DNA of 64,000 bases from Roseivirga sp. (GTDB lineage Bacteria > Bacteroidota > Bacteroidia > Cytophagales > Cyclobacteriaceae), in contig JAJCYM010000070.1 of NCBI GenBank assembly GCA_029262895.1, positions 109,951-173,950 on the forward strand, in the 5' to 3' direction. A program made the position numbers and the translations under genes. Position 1 is the stretch's first letter; the number at the start of each line of letters is the position of its first letter. The notes beneath the pieces are model-generated. The model was not told the DNA's origin, ran no database searches, and saw only the letters and a program-made list of their open reading frames with translations. This document shows, piece by piece, positions 34,620 to 42,309 of this stretch.

Positions 34620-37301
34620 CTATTCATACTTCAAACTGTCTACAGGATTTGAATTGGCAGCTCTAAGAGACTTTATGCTCACGGTGAAGAGGGCCAGTAA
34701 AATGATTAAGCCAACAGATGCCAACACAACCAATAGGCTAACACTAACACGGTAGGTGAAGTTGCTTAGCCAATAGTCCATGCCAAACCAGGCCAATGGT
34801 ATGCCGATCAAAACAGCAATCATAATGGTCTTCATATAGTTGAGGCTGAGTAATTTTAATATTCCTGCCGATGAGCACCCCAGGACTTTACGAATCCCGA
34901 TTTCCTTCTTTCTTAAATCGGAGACGTAGGCGGTAAGCGCAAACAAACCAAATAGCGCTATTGTGATGGCCAAACCCGAAAAGATCGGTATGAGCTTACC
35001 TAGTTTCCGTTCTTGTTTATAAAGACGATCGAATTCCTTATCGAGAAACCAATATTCAAACGGTCGTCCCGGATATATTTCATTCCAGAGATCATTCAAT
35101 TCGGCAATTGAGCCTTGTTTTTCACCTTCACCTAATTTGACTGAAAGTACACCACCTCCGAGCGTATTGGCTGCAATGACAAGGGGTTCTACCTTTTGTT
35201 TAATTGACTTATAGGCAAAGTCCTTGACCACGCCAATGACCACCCCATCGGAATGGTCGAAGGTATATTCAATGCTGTCTTCTTTTATAAAGAGTCCAAT
35301 CGCTTCAGCCGGTGAGATGCCAAGCTCCTTAACAGCTGCTTCATTGAGCAGGTAGGAAGTGGTATCATAATTTTCTCTGAAGTCACTACCGGCAAGAATT
35401 TCTAAATCATAGGTTTTTGCAAAGCCCCCATCTGCGTCAAATTTATTCCAAAACCTTGCTTCATCATCTACCTCTCTGATGAAGTACTTGGTGTTGATTC
35501 TTCCGAAATCGCTTTGCCTTGGAAGATGCATGCCAAGGGTCGTGGCATCCACCCGAGGTAAGCTTTTGATCTCGTTGATATAGCGTTGGGCTTGCTGATC
35601 CGTGCCCATTCTGGACGTTCGTATTCCGATGACCGCCTCTCTGTTTTCACCCAACTTTCCGTTATTGATTAACTGGAGCTGATTAAAGACTGTTACCGTA
35701 CAAATGATCAAGGTAATGGCCACAGCGAATTGTAGTATCACCATTGCACTCCGACCGCTGGCACCAGCTTTTTCGGTTTTGAAATATTGATCCAGATTTG
35801 CACCATTTCTTAGATGGCGTGTGAAATAGAATGCAGGAAAGGTTCCGGCAAGACTTGCCATGAGTAAGGATACCAGAACAAGAGCGGAGAGCGTAATTGG
35901 AGAAGAGAAGATTGACCCTAGGTTGATGTTCTTCTCAATCATAGCGTTGAAGCCTGGCAAGAGTACAATAACCACTCCGATGGCTGCTAATATGGACAAA
36001 ATTGTCAGGAAAGCAGATTCCAAAAAGAACTGGAGGCGTAAATTTTTCTTAGAACTACCCAATGTCTTTCTCAAACCAATTTCCTTTTGCCTCTTACTCC
36101 CCTGGGCAGTTGTTAAATTGACAAAGTTCGTCATGGCGATCACCAGTATGAATGCACCAATGACGAGTAGGCCATAGATGTAACTCATGGAAATTGGATT
36201 GTCCTGTTCCCATTTTATTGGTGGATTGAAATGGATATCTACGAGTGGCACAAGCGTAGGTGTCATAAACTCGGCTTGCTCTGGAATAGCCGTTTTCCAA
36301 AAATCATTCAGGTAATCGTGAACCTTTTGTTTTCCTGACTCTTCCGAAAGTTTCAAAAAAGAGAAAACATAGCCTGGATTTGGGTTTCGCTTGGCCCAAC
36401 CTCTGCTTTGCTCTCCATATATGGCGTCCGAAGCGTCTATGTGAGCAATATATTTGGGTTGAAATTGTGTATTGGATGGTGGATCATAAATTACACCGGT
36501 AACCGTGAAGTTAACCGTGTTTCCCTGACGGATATATTGAAGTGACTGACCAATTGGGTTCTCATCTCCAAAGTGCATTTTTGCAACACTCTCTGTTAGA
36601 ATAACCGAACTTAGATTTTTGAGCTGCGCCTGTGGATCTCCTAGCTTAAAATCAAATTTAAAGAAGTCAAAAAAGTTGGAATCTGACCAATAGATGTTTT
36701 CCTCATAATACGACTCGTTTTTTTGCTCATTTCGAATATAACCATAGGAGAGTGTTAGGAATCGTGTAGCATCTTCAATCTCCGGCAGGCCGTCTTTGAT
36801 TACATCTACCCACATGCCGGAAGTATAGGCGCGTTTTTCACTGACCCCATTTTCTCCCATATACTCATATCCAAGGCGATGGATCTTCTCGGCATCGGGA
36901 TGATGTCTTTCAAAACTCAGCTCGTCATTGATAAATAGCCCAATAAACAAAATGACAGAAAAGGCAATGGTAAGTCCAGCCAGGTTGATTGAATTCAATA
37001 AACCGTTTTTAAGATATTGTCTTCTGCTGACCTTTATGAAATTGCTCAGAAGTCCTGAGCCCAGGAATGAGGTGCTGGAACTCAGTTTGACTGCAATTTT
37101 TTCATCGTGATCAATGGCGTCTATGCTCCCGAGTTTTTCAAGTGCTTTGTCAAAGGCTTCTTCTTCACCAAGACCATTGTGCATAAACACGTCAATTTGA
37201 TCGCGCAAATGAGTTTCGAGCTCTTCCACAAATCCATCTTCCAGGGCGGCATGCTTTCGGAGTGACTTTCTCCAGTTTTTTATACGTTGATCTAAACTCA
37301 T
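34620..37301 (-). CDS. MacB/FtsX-like ABC transporter permease with prefix domain type 1 (module 2)
   Basis: 893 residues. The N-terminal 75 residues (VEELETHLRDQIDVFMHNGLGEEEAFDKAL) match permease prefix domain 1, a different prefix from module 1. Then two MacB periplasmic/FtsX units: helix at about 100-120, helices around 375-490 with QKEIGLRKTLGSSKK, a second periplasmic part, and final helices with KKEIGIRKVLGCSSAG and LSLNYMKTIMIAVLIG. It ends NPVDSLKYE, the standard family end. The padR2 gene lies directly upstream, separated by three bases. No ATPase gene is nearby. Confidence 0.88.
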   Translation of the reverse strand: MSLDQRIKNWRKSLRKHAALEDGFVEELETHLRDQIDVFMHNGLGEEEAFDKALEKLGSIDAIDHDEKIAVKLSSSTSFLGSGLLSNFIKVSRRQYLKNGLLNSINLAGLTIAFSVILFIGLFINDELSFERHHPDAEKIHRLGYEYMGENGVSEKRAYTSGMWVDVIKDGLPEIEDATRFLTLSYGYIRNEQKNESYYEENIYWSDSNFFDFFKFDFKLGDPQAQLKNLSSVILTESVAKMHFGDENPIGQSLQYIRQGNTVNFTVTGVIYDPPSNTQFQPKYIAHIDASDAIYGEQSRGWAKRNPNPGYVFSFLKLSEESGKQKVHDYLNDFWKTAIPEQAEFMTPTLVPLVDIHFNPPIKWEQDNPISMSYIYGLLVIGAFILVIAMTNFVNLTTAQGSKRQKEIGLRKTLGSSKKNLRLQFFLESAFLTILSILAAIGVVIVLLPGFNAMIEKNINLGSIFSSPITLSALVLVSLLMASLAGTFPAFYFTRHLRNGANLDQYFKTEKAGASGRSAMVILQFAVAITLIICTVTVFNQLQLINNGKLGENREAVIGIRTSRMGTDQQAQRYINEIKSLPRVDATTLGMHLPRQSDFGRINTKYFIREVDDEARFWNKFDADGGFAKTYDLEILAGSDFRENYDTTSYLLNEAAVKELGISPAEAIGLFIKEDSIEYTFDHSDGVVIGVVKDFAYKSIKQKVEPLVIAANTLGGGVLSVKLGEGEKQGSIAELNDLWNEIYPGRPFEYWFLDKEFDRLYKQERKLGKLIPIFSGLAITIALFGLFALTAYVSDLRKKEIGIRKVLGCSSAGILKLLSLNYMKTIMIAVLIGIPLAWFGMDYWLSNFTYRVSVSLLVVLASVGLIILLALFTVSIKSLRAANSNPVDSLKYE

Positions 37302-37304
37302 CTG

Positions 37305-37655
37305 TCAGCTATTTGATGTAGAAGGGTTGATTGCCCATAGACTTTGCATAACATTATTCATGCTAGTCCAGTGGGCTTTTTCGGCATGAAGTGCTTGTTT
37401 GCCCATAGACGTAATGGAATAATACTTCCTGTGCCGACCTTCTTCGGATTGCACCCAATTGGCCTCAATCAACTTTTCTTTTTCAAGCCGGTGAAGCACA
37501 GGGTAAAGCATACCATCTGACCATTCAATTTGTCCATTGGATATTTCGTTTACGCGTTGAATAATCTTGTAGCCATAGGAAGTGCCTTCTTGGAGTATGC
37601 CCAAAATGAGGGGTTTAGAGGAAGCTGCGACCAGGGATTTTGAAAATGAACTCAT
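37305..37655 (-). CDS. PadR-family transcriptional regulator (module 2)
   Basis: 116 residues with the PadR winged helix: KPLILGILQEGTSYGYKIIQRVNEISNGQIEWSDGMLYPVLHRLEKEKLI, then EEGRHRKYYSITSMGKQAL. This is the classic subfamily that auto-represses with a downstream permease. It precedes the module 2 permease by three bases. A nearly perfect 19-bp palindrome sits just upstream of its start. Confidence 0.9.
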   Translation of the reverse strand: MSSFSKSLVAASSKPLILGILQEGTSYGYKIIQRVNEISNGQIEWSDGMLYPVLHRLEKEKLIEANWVQSEEGRHRKYYSITSMGKQALHAEKAHWTSMNNVMQSLWAINPSTSNS

Positions 37656-37670
37656 ACCTACTTTACTATA

Positions 37671-37689
37671 TACATTGATAATCTATGTA
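37671..37689. promoter_or_regulatory. Palindrome upstream of padR2 (candidate operator)
   Basis: TACATTGATAATCTATGTA is palindromic at all but two symmetric positions and lies 16 bases before the start codon. It shares the GAT-n-ATC core with the padR1 palindrome. Confidence 0.5.
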
Positions 37690-37771
37690 AGGTACGAAGA
37701 CACTATGAAAATGTTCAATTAAATATTGAAATGGGGTAGGGTGATGAGTTTCTTATCGGGTTTGAAGGTAT

Positions 37772-38230
37772 TTACTTGGCTCTTTCAAAAGCCATTTCTC
37801 CGGTTATCACGTCTTTGGATTCGGGACCATAACCAACGAACTTGCCCTTAAGCGCTTGGTTAGATTCCACGCGAATGATACCCGATCCAAAATGTGAAAT
37901 TTCCGAATTGGAATTGACATAGGTGAACTGAAGATGGCCATTTATAATTTCACCTTTGACTTTTAAAGTTTGAATGTTGCTTTGGAGGACTTTTCTTGGG
38001 ACCGATTCGATTTTGTCCATTTCCATTACCATTTCTCCAGTTACGCGATTCTTCTTTTGTTTGAAGACGCACTTGACCTTGTAAGTTGACTCGGTATTGT
38101 CGAATTCTTGTTTCACCGATACGGTCCAGTTACCAGTAATATCAATATCGTCTTGTTTGGCCGTATTGAAACTGCTAGACGTTAACAGTAGGACACAAAG
38201 GAGTGAGCTGAGAATATAGAGTTTCTTCAT
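37772..38230 (-). CDS. Secreted beta-rich protein of unknown function
   Basis: 152 residues; signal peptide MKKLYILSSLLCVLLLTSSSF. The mature part begins D-I-D-I-T-G-N-W-T-V-S-V and continues with alternating short strands ending G-E-M-A-F-E-R-A-K, as in small lipocalin-like domains that open with a G-x-W motif. No ligand or catalytic residues are recognisable. It stands alone, upstream of padR2 in the same orientation but with its own leader. Confidence 0.55.
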   Translation of the reverse strand: MKKLYILSSLLCVLLLTSSSFNTAKQDDIDITGNWTVSVKQEFDNTESTYKVKCVFKQKKNRVTGEMVMEMDKIESVPRKVLQSNIQTLKVKGEIINGHLQFTYVNSNSEISHFGSGIIRVESNQALKGKFVGYGPESKDVITGEMAFERAK

Positions 38231-38303
38231 AACTATGATTTATGTTATAATAAATATACGAATTATGAAGATTGATTACTCAGTAATCTCAGAATCGACA
38301 AAA

Positions 38304-38777
38304 TTAAAACTTCAATAGCATCTTCTCAAAGTCGATTACTTTAGGTGCCTTTTTTCCCTTGCCAGGTTCAATACTATGTCCTTCAGATTCGAGCAGCGCT
38401 ATTTGATTTTCCGCACCACCAGGCAGTTTAATGTTGATTGATCCATCTGGTTTAAGCACCCGCCAATAGGGGGTAACCCGATCCTTTTTCACTGGCCTTT
38501 CTTCTTCTGCAGCCAAGGCGATGTACTTCAGGTAAATGCCAGTAGGGGTTGCGGCAGTAGTAAGAACGCCCTTTTCTTTTGCCAATCGTTCACGTATAAG
38601 GTCGTTGGTCAATAGTTCACCTGATTTAGTTTCAAGGATAAGTCTCTCTATATCTGTGGCACTTGGAATCAAAATTTTCCCTTTACCCAATTTGGGCTCC
38701 CATTCAGGCGTGATTGTATGAATCTTCTCCTCGAATTCTTCGAACTTCTCCCTTGTGCTTTTCTTGGACTTCGCCAT
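38304..38777 (-). CDS. Alkyltransferase-like (MGMT-fold) DNA-binding protein lacking the reactive cysteine
   Basis: 157 residues. The core GELLTNDLIRERLAKEKG, TPTGIYLKYIALAAEEE and TPYWRVLKPDGSINIKLPGG...ALLESEGH follows the DNA-binding domain of O6-alkylguanine-DNA alkyltransferase. The acceptor loop P-C-H-R-V is P-Y-W-R-V here. With cysteine replaced by tyrosine it cannot accept an alkyl group. By analogy with ATL proteins, which carry tryptophan there, it may bind damaged guanine and recruit nucleotide excision repair. The N-terminal lysine-rich extension is shared with similar Bacteroidota proteins. Confidence 0.75.
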   Translation of the reverse strand: MAKSKKSTREKFEEFEEKIHTITPEWEPKLGKGKILIPSATDIERLILETKSGELLTNDLIRERLAKEKGVLTTAATPTGIYLKYIALAAEEERPVKKDRVTPYWRVLKPDGSINIKLPGGAENQIALLESEGHSIEPGKGKKAPKVIDFEKMLLKF

Positions 38778-38784
38778 TATTTCT

Positions 38785-39270
38785 CTATTTGCTTTTTAAA
38801 ATGCTGCTGCTAACCAAGTTAATAATCATACCTATTAAAAATACCATAAGAAACATAACGACACCCTGAAACAGGGGAGTCCCTATAAAATCCGGCATTT
38901 CAGCTGCTTGCATTCGAGCTTGCTGCACCTGGGTTTCTGTCATTCCGCTTTCCTTCCATGCGTCAAAACTGTCTCCAGCGAAAACAAAAAACAACATGCC
39001 ATAAAAGAACATAACGACTGCGGTGACCAAGGTAATCCCAGTACCTATTTTGATGGCTTGACTGAAGGAAACTACTCCGGAGTTCAATTTATCCTTGAAG
39101 TATTTAATTCCCAATGGCACGCACAAAAGTGAAGTAATAATTGAGAGATAACCCACAAGTTGTGATGGCCCAGAACCAAGGGTTTTGGCGATCAAAAACC
39201 AATTGATCATAGCCAGAGCAATGGAGATACTTCCAGCAATAAGCCCGTATCTTAATATGTAACGTTTCAT
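38785..39270 (-). CDS. DUF4199 membrane protein
   Basis: 161 residues with four hydrophobic helices: about 8-28, 38-57, 70-93 and 130-155. The pattern K-x-x-L-x-x-G-V-V-S-F-S-Q-A-I-K-I-G in the second loop and a mid-protein amphipathic stretch rich in Met/Gln (QVQQARMQAAEMPDF) are the marks of DUF4199, a Bacteroidota family without known function. It precedes the alkyltransferase-like gene by seven bases and may share its transcript. Confidence 0.82.
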   Translation of the reverse strand: MKRYILRYGLIAGSISIALAMINWFLIAKTLGSGPSQLVGYLSIITSLLCVPLGIKYFKDKLNSGVVSFSQAIKIGTGITLVTAVVMFFYGMLFFVFAGDSFDAWKESGMTETQVQQARMQAAEMPDFIGTPLFQGVVMFLMVFLIGMIINLVSSSILKSK

Positions 39271-39398
39271 GATTTTAAATTTTGTTTAAAGACCATCAAT
39301 GTTAAATCATTGCTTTTCCAAAAACGTCCATCGAAAGTATGATTTTAGGATTTCCACCCTATTTACAACTAAAGTATTATTGCCTGCAAAGGGGTTGT

Positions 39399-39812
39399 TT
39401 AGATGATTTGTAAGTCTCTTCCAATCTTGACTGCTTCAGTTCTTCTTTTGGCATTGAGCTTACCCAAAATTCTAGATACATGAGTTTTGACAGTGCTTTC
39501 CGCTATAAACAAACGTTCGGCTATTTCAATATTTGATAGGCCATCAGACATCAAGGAAAGGACCTTATATTCCTGTTTACTCAATTGGGTTTTGTTCAAT
39601 TGCTGCTGATCCGGCACAAGGCGCATCTCTTTTTTGCTTCCTTGGTTAAAAAAGCGGTTGATTAAGAATCCTATTGCGATAAAAAGTAAGCCCGAGATAA
39701 TAATAAAGATGTCTCCGGAATCTGGTCCATTAGTCAGTGAGAATTTGCTTAATTGGAAAAGAAGAAGAATGGCGATTGAAAGCCCCCCGAAAATCAACAT
39801 GGTCTGTTTCAT
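39399..39812 (-). CDS. Membrane-anchored LuxR-type HTH regulator
   Basis: 137 residues. Two hydrophobic helices at about 5-20 and 33-52 are followed by a basic linker and a complete LuxR/FixJ helix-turn-helix (about 75-135): LSKQEYKVLSLMSDGLSNIEIAERLFIAESTVKTHVSRILGKLNAKRRTEAV. There is no receiver domain or ligand domain. It would bind DNA while tethered to the membrane, or be released by proteolysis. This compact layout recurs in Bacteroidota. Possible targets are the adjacent DUF4199 operon or the divergent genes; no site is seen. Confidence 0.8.
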   Translation of the reverse strand: MKQTMLIFGGLSIAILLLFQLSKFSLTNGPDSGDIFIIISGLLFIAIGFLINRFFNQGSKKEMRLVPDQQQLNKTQLSKQEYKVLSLMSDGLSNIEIAERLFIAESTVKTHVSRILGKLNAKRRTEAVKIGRDLQII

Positions 39813-39909
39813 ATCCAGTAATTCAGCCTATTGGTATTCTGCGAAAATAGCACGTTCCTAATTGGGAGTCTGCCATGTTTCTTCACTCAAATTAAGGAAT
39901 ATCCCATTT

Positions 39910-40599
39910 CTACTTATCCAGTGCCCTTTCTATGGCCTTTTTGGCCAAAGGTCCCATTATATCATATCCGGCCTTATTTGGATGCACACCATCAGACCCC
40001 AACTCTGGTTTAAGCCCGTTCCGATTGTCGGCCATAGCAGAGAAATAGTCAAGGTAGACCATTTCGTTTTTGTTGGCATAGGCCTTCATCATTGCATTTA
40101 GCCTCACAATTTTCTCTGCCGGTTTGAGACCTGGCTTCCAGGGATAATCATAGACTGGGAGTACTGAGCTCAGCACAACTTTGATATTATGAGCTTTTGC
40201 TAATTCAGCCATGGACATCATATTGTCTGCTATCATTTCCACGGTCGAAGGCCCAGTATTACCGGCAAGATCGTTGGTGCCAGCTAAAATCACAACCACA
40301 GCAGGATGAAGATCGATTACATCTGCCCTGAACCTAACCAGCATTTGTGGAGTAGTTTGGCCACTGATGCCCCGATTGATATAGGGGTTGTCAGTAAAAA
40401 AATCAGGATCAAAATTCGACCATCCTTCGGTAATGGAGTTACCCATAAAAACCACTCTCTGTTCTCCTGAAGCCTGAGGAGTCAGCTTTTCGTTTTCTGT
40501 TTTGTACCGATTTAAGTTTGCCCAGTCTTGGGCCTCAGTAGTTTCTACCATAAGGCATATCAACGAGATGATGTAAAAAATAACTTTTGGGACTTTCAT
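39910..40599 (-). CDS. Secreted SGNH/GDSL hydrolase
   Basis: 229 residues, signal peptide ending near METTEAQ. All four SGNH blocks are present: GNSITEGW (serine nucleophile), INRGISGQTT (glycine), LAGTNDL (asparagine) and DGVHPN (aspartate-histidine). The R-Y...N...Q...VVFMGNSITEGW layout fits the lipase/acylhydrolase group close to acetylxylan or rhamnogalacturonan esterases. The natural ester is unknown. No sugar-degradation genes are adjacent. Confidence 0.87.
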   Translation of the reverse strand: MKVPKVIFYIISLICLMVETTEAQDWANLNRYKTENEKLTPQASGEQRVVFMGNSITEGWSNFDPDFFTDNPYINRGISGQTTPQMLVRFRADVIDLHPAVVVILAGTNDLAGNTGPSTVEMIADNMMSMAELAKAHNIKVVLSSVLPVYDYPWKPGLKPAEKIVRLNAMMKAYANKNEMVYLDYFSAMADNRNGLKPELGSDGVHPNKAGYDIMGPLAKKAIERALDK

Positions 40600-40953
40600 T
40601 TTATGTATGAGTTCAGTTTTAGCACAAAGAGGTTTGGACTTCTTCGGTAGAGCTAACCACCTCCTTAAAGATGTTGAATTTTCCCCACAAATCTTTGGTT
40701 GACTGAAATCTCAATGATGTTGTTGATGAAATGCAGGGTCCTGAATAAACTATGGGTTTGGGGTAGAAGAGAATTGCGGTATAGGTTCTGATAAATGATT
40801 TATAAATATTAAAATTTGATTTTAAATAATCTAATACGAGTAATTATTAATTATTTAATAATTTAATTGTATTTAATTAGATTATTTATCTTATTTAATA
40901 CTGCATCGAATTACGAATGTCAGACTTCATTTATTGAACTAATAATTATCATC
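40600..40953. other. AT-rich spacer before the lipase gene
   Basis: No gene seen. The last 150 bases are extremely AT-rich, dominated by TTTAATAATTTAATT-like stretches, unlike the spacers around it. They must contain the lipase promoter; no exact TAnnTTTG is visible. Confidence 0.6.
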
Positions 40954-42237
40954 ATGGCCGGATCTTACAGTAACTCTCAAATCATTCATAGTTTTTCATT
41001 TTCTTCCAACTCACCTGGTGGATTAACCTTTTCGGGTAGCGGGGGGCAATCGGCATTTCAAGAGATGCAGGCCTACGTTACAAAGGTCTCAAAGGATATT
41101 CTAGCCAACACCACTATTCAGGGTTATATCGGGTCTGACTGGGTTCCTGTATGGGGGCCTGTTGTCTGGGCTAATGAGCGGGATAACACCACGGCTCACG
41201 CTGATAATACAATGGGTGCTTACTATAGTCCTTCCTTAAAACTGTTTATAATTGCCATTGCAGGTACCAACCCCAATTCACCTTACGGATGGATCGATGA
41301 AGATTTCGATGTAGCTACTACCGTAACATGGGAGAGCATTACCGGGGTAAGCGGTGGATCCGTTTCTCAGGGAACTGCTACTGGTCTGAATATTCTATTG
41401 ACAATGGAGGACCCGAATAATAGTAATGTGACACTCTTAAATGCACTCAAGAACTATATTTCGACCAACTCGATTACCAGCGCAGAGTTAGCCGTGGCCG
41501 GCCATAGTTTGGGTGGAGCACTATCTCCAACCCTGGCTTTATACCTGTCAGACATGCGTTCTTCCTGGGATCCATCCGGTGTAGTATCACTTTCAACCTA
41601 TCCAACAGCCGGACCTACACCAGGAAACTCGACTTTTGTGAAGCACTATGAAAAGGAAATTGCCGACAATAAAATAGCCTACACCAGCTTGTACAATCCT
41701 ATAGATTCTGTTCCGCAGGCTTGGGAATTGGATACATTAGCCAATATTCCAACACTATATGAATCAGATATACCTGCCACAGAAAACCCGGTGATTGGAA
41801 CTGTTTCTGCAGGATTAGGGCTGCTTTCTTTAAAGGGGAGCGGTTTTTTAGCACTTTATCCATACAAACAAATATGTCCTTGGACCTCCTTGACTGGCTC
41901 TGCTTTTAATACCACCGTAGATGATAGTGTTACAAAGGTGCTTAAGCCCATATACAAATATGCTTTACCAAAAAGTCTCCAGGCTTATTACGACAATCTG
42001 GTAAATGTTGCCCGCTTTGCCGCACAAGCAGCTGCTCAGCACACCATTGCTTATAGCCCGTTATTGGACATTACCGATTTTATGACCGAGTACGATGCTA
42101 TACTTGCCAACAATAAGCCAACAACGGCCACTTCTGTAGATCTAATAAATGAAGCCGTGAAAAATGCTTCAGGTGTAGATTTGGAGACCTTTGATGTAGA
42201 GGCAATGGAGGAACTTTCTAAATCGGCAACTTCTTAG
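40954..42237 (+). CDS. Class 3 lipase-like alpha/beta hydrolase
   Basis: 427 residues from the ATG; the track start is a TTG in AT-rich leader sequence. The Lipase_3 core is clear: a strand LKLFIIAIAGTNP (oxyanion region), the nucleophile elbow ELAVAGHSLGGALSP with serine, then YNPIDSVPQAW carrying a likely catalytic aspartate. A histidine candidate lies further on. From this start no signal peptide is seen; with the upstream TTG a hydrophobic leader (LIRLFILF) would be added but it looks poor. Long C-terminal helical part (about 330-425). Substrate unknown. Confidence 0.8.
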   Translation: MAGSYSNSQIIHSFSFSSNSPGGLTFSGSGGQSAFQEMQAYVTKVSKDILANTTIQGYIGSDWVPVWGPVVWANERDNTTAHADNTMGAYYSPSLKLFIIAIAGTNPNSPYGWIDEDFDVATTVTWESITGVSGGSVSQGTATGLNILLTMEDPNNSNVTLLNALKNYISTNSITSAELAVAGHSLGGALSPTLALYLSDMRSSWDPSGVVSLSTYPTAGPTPGNSTFVKHYEKEIADNKIAYTSLYNPIDSVPQAWELDTLANIPTLYESDIPATENPVIGTVSAGLGLLSLKGSGFLALYPYKQICPWTSLTGSAFNTTVDDSVTKVLKPIYKYALPKSLQAYYDNLVNVARFAAQAAAQHTIAYSPLLDITDFMTEYDAILANNKPTTATSVDLINEAVKNASGVDLETFDVEAMEELSKSATS

Positions 42238-42264
42238 GCTCTATTAAAGCAGGTTCAACTTTCA

Positions 42265-42309
42265 GGACTGTATGCTTCAAATGTTTTGCGGTTTAAGGGC
42301 ATACTGTCC
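42265..42309. terminator. Long bidirectional hairpin between lipase and M14 peptidase genes
   Basis: GGACTGTATGC pairs with GCATACTGTCC (one mismatch) and continues inward with CTTCAAA/TTTAAGG (one mismatch) around a ten-base loop. It ends at the base before the M14 stop codon, so it probably serves both convergent genes. Confidence 0.55.

Noticed and set aside
31379-37301. Recent duplication of the two FtsX-type permeases
   Set aside because: Prefix domains differ and loop sequences diverge strongly, so they are separate family members rather than a recent copy.
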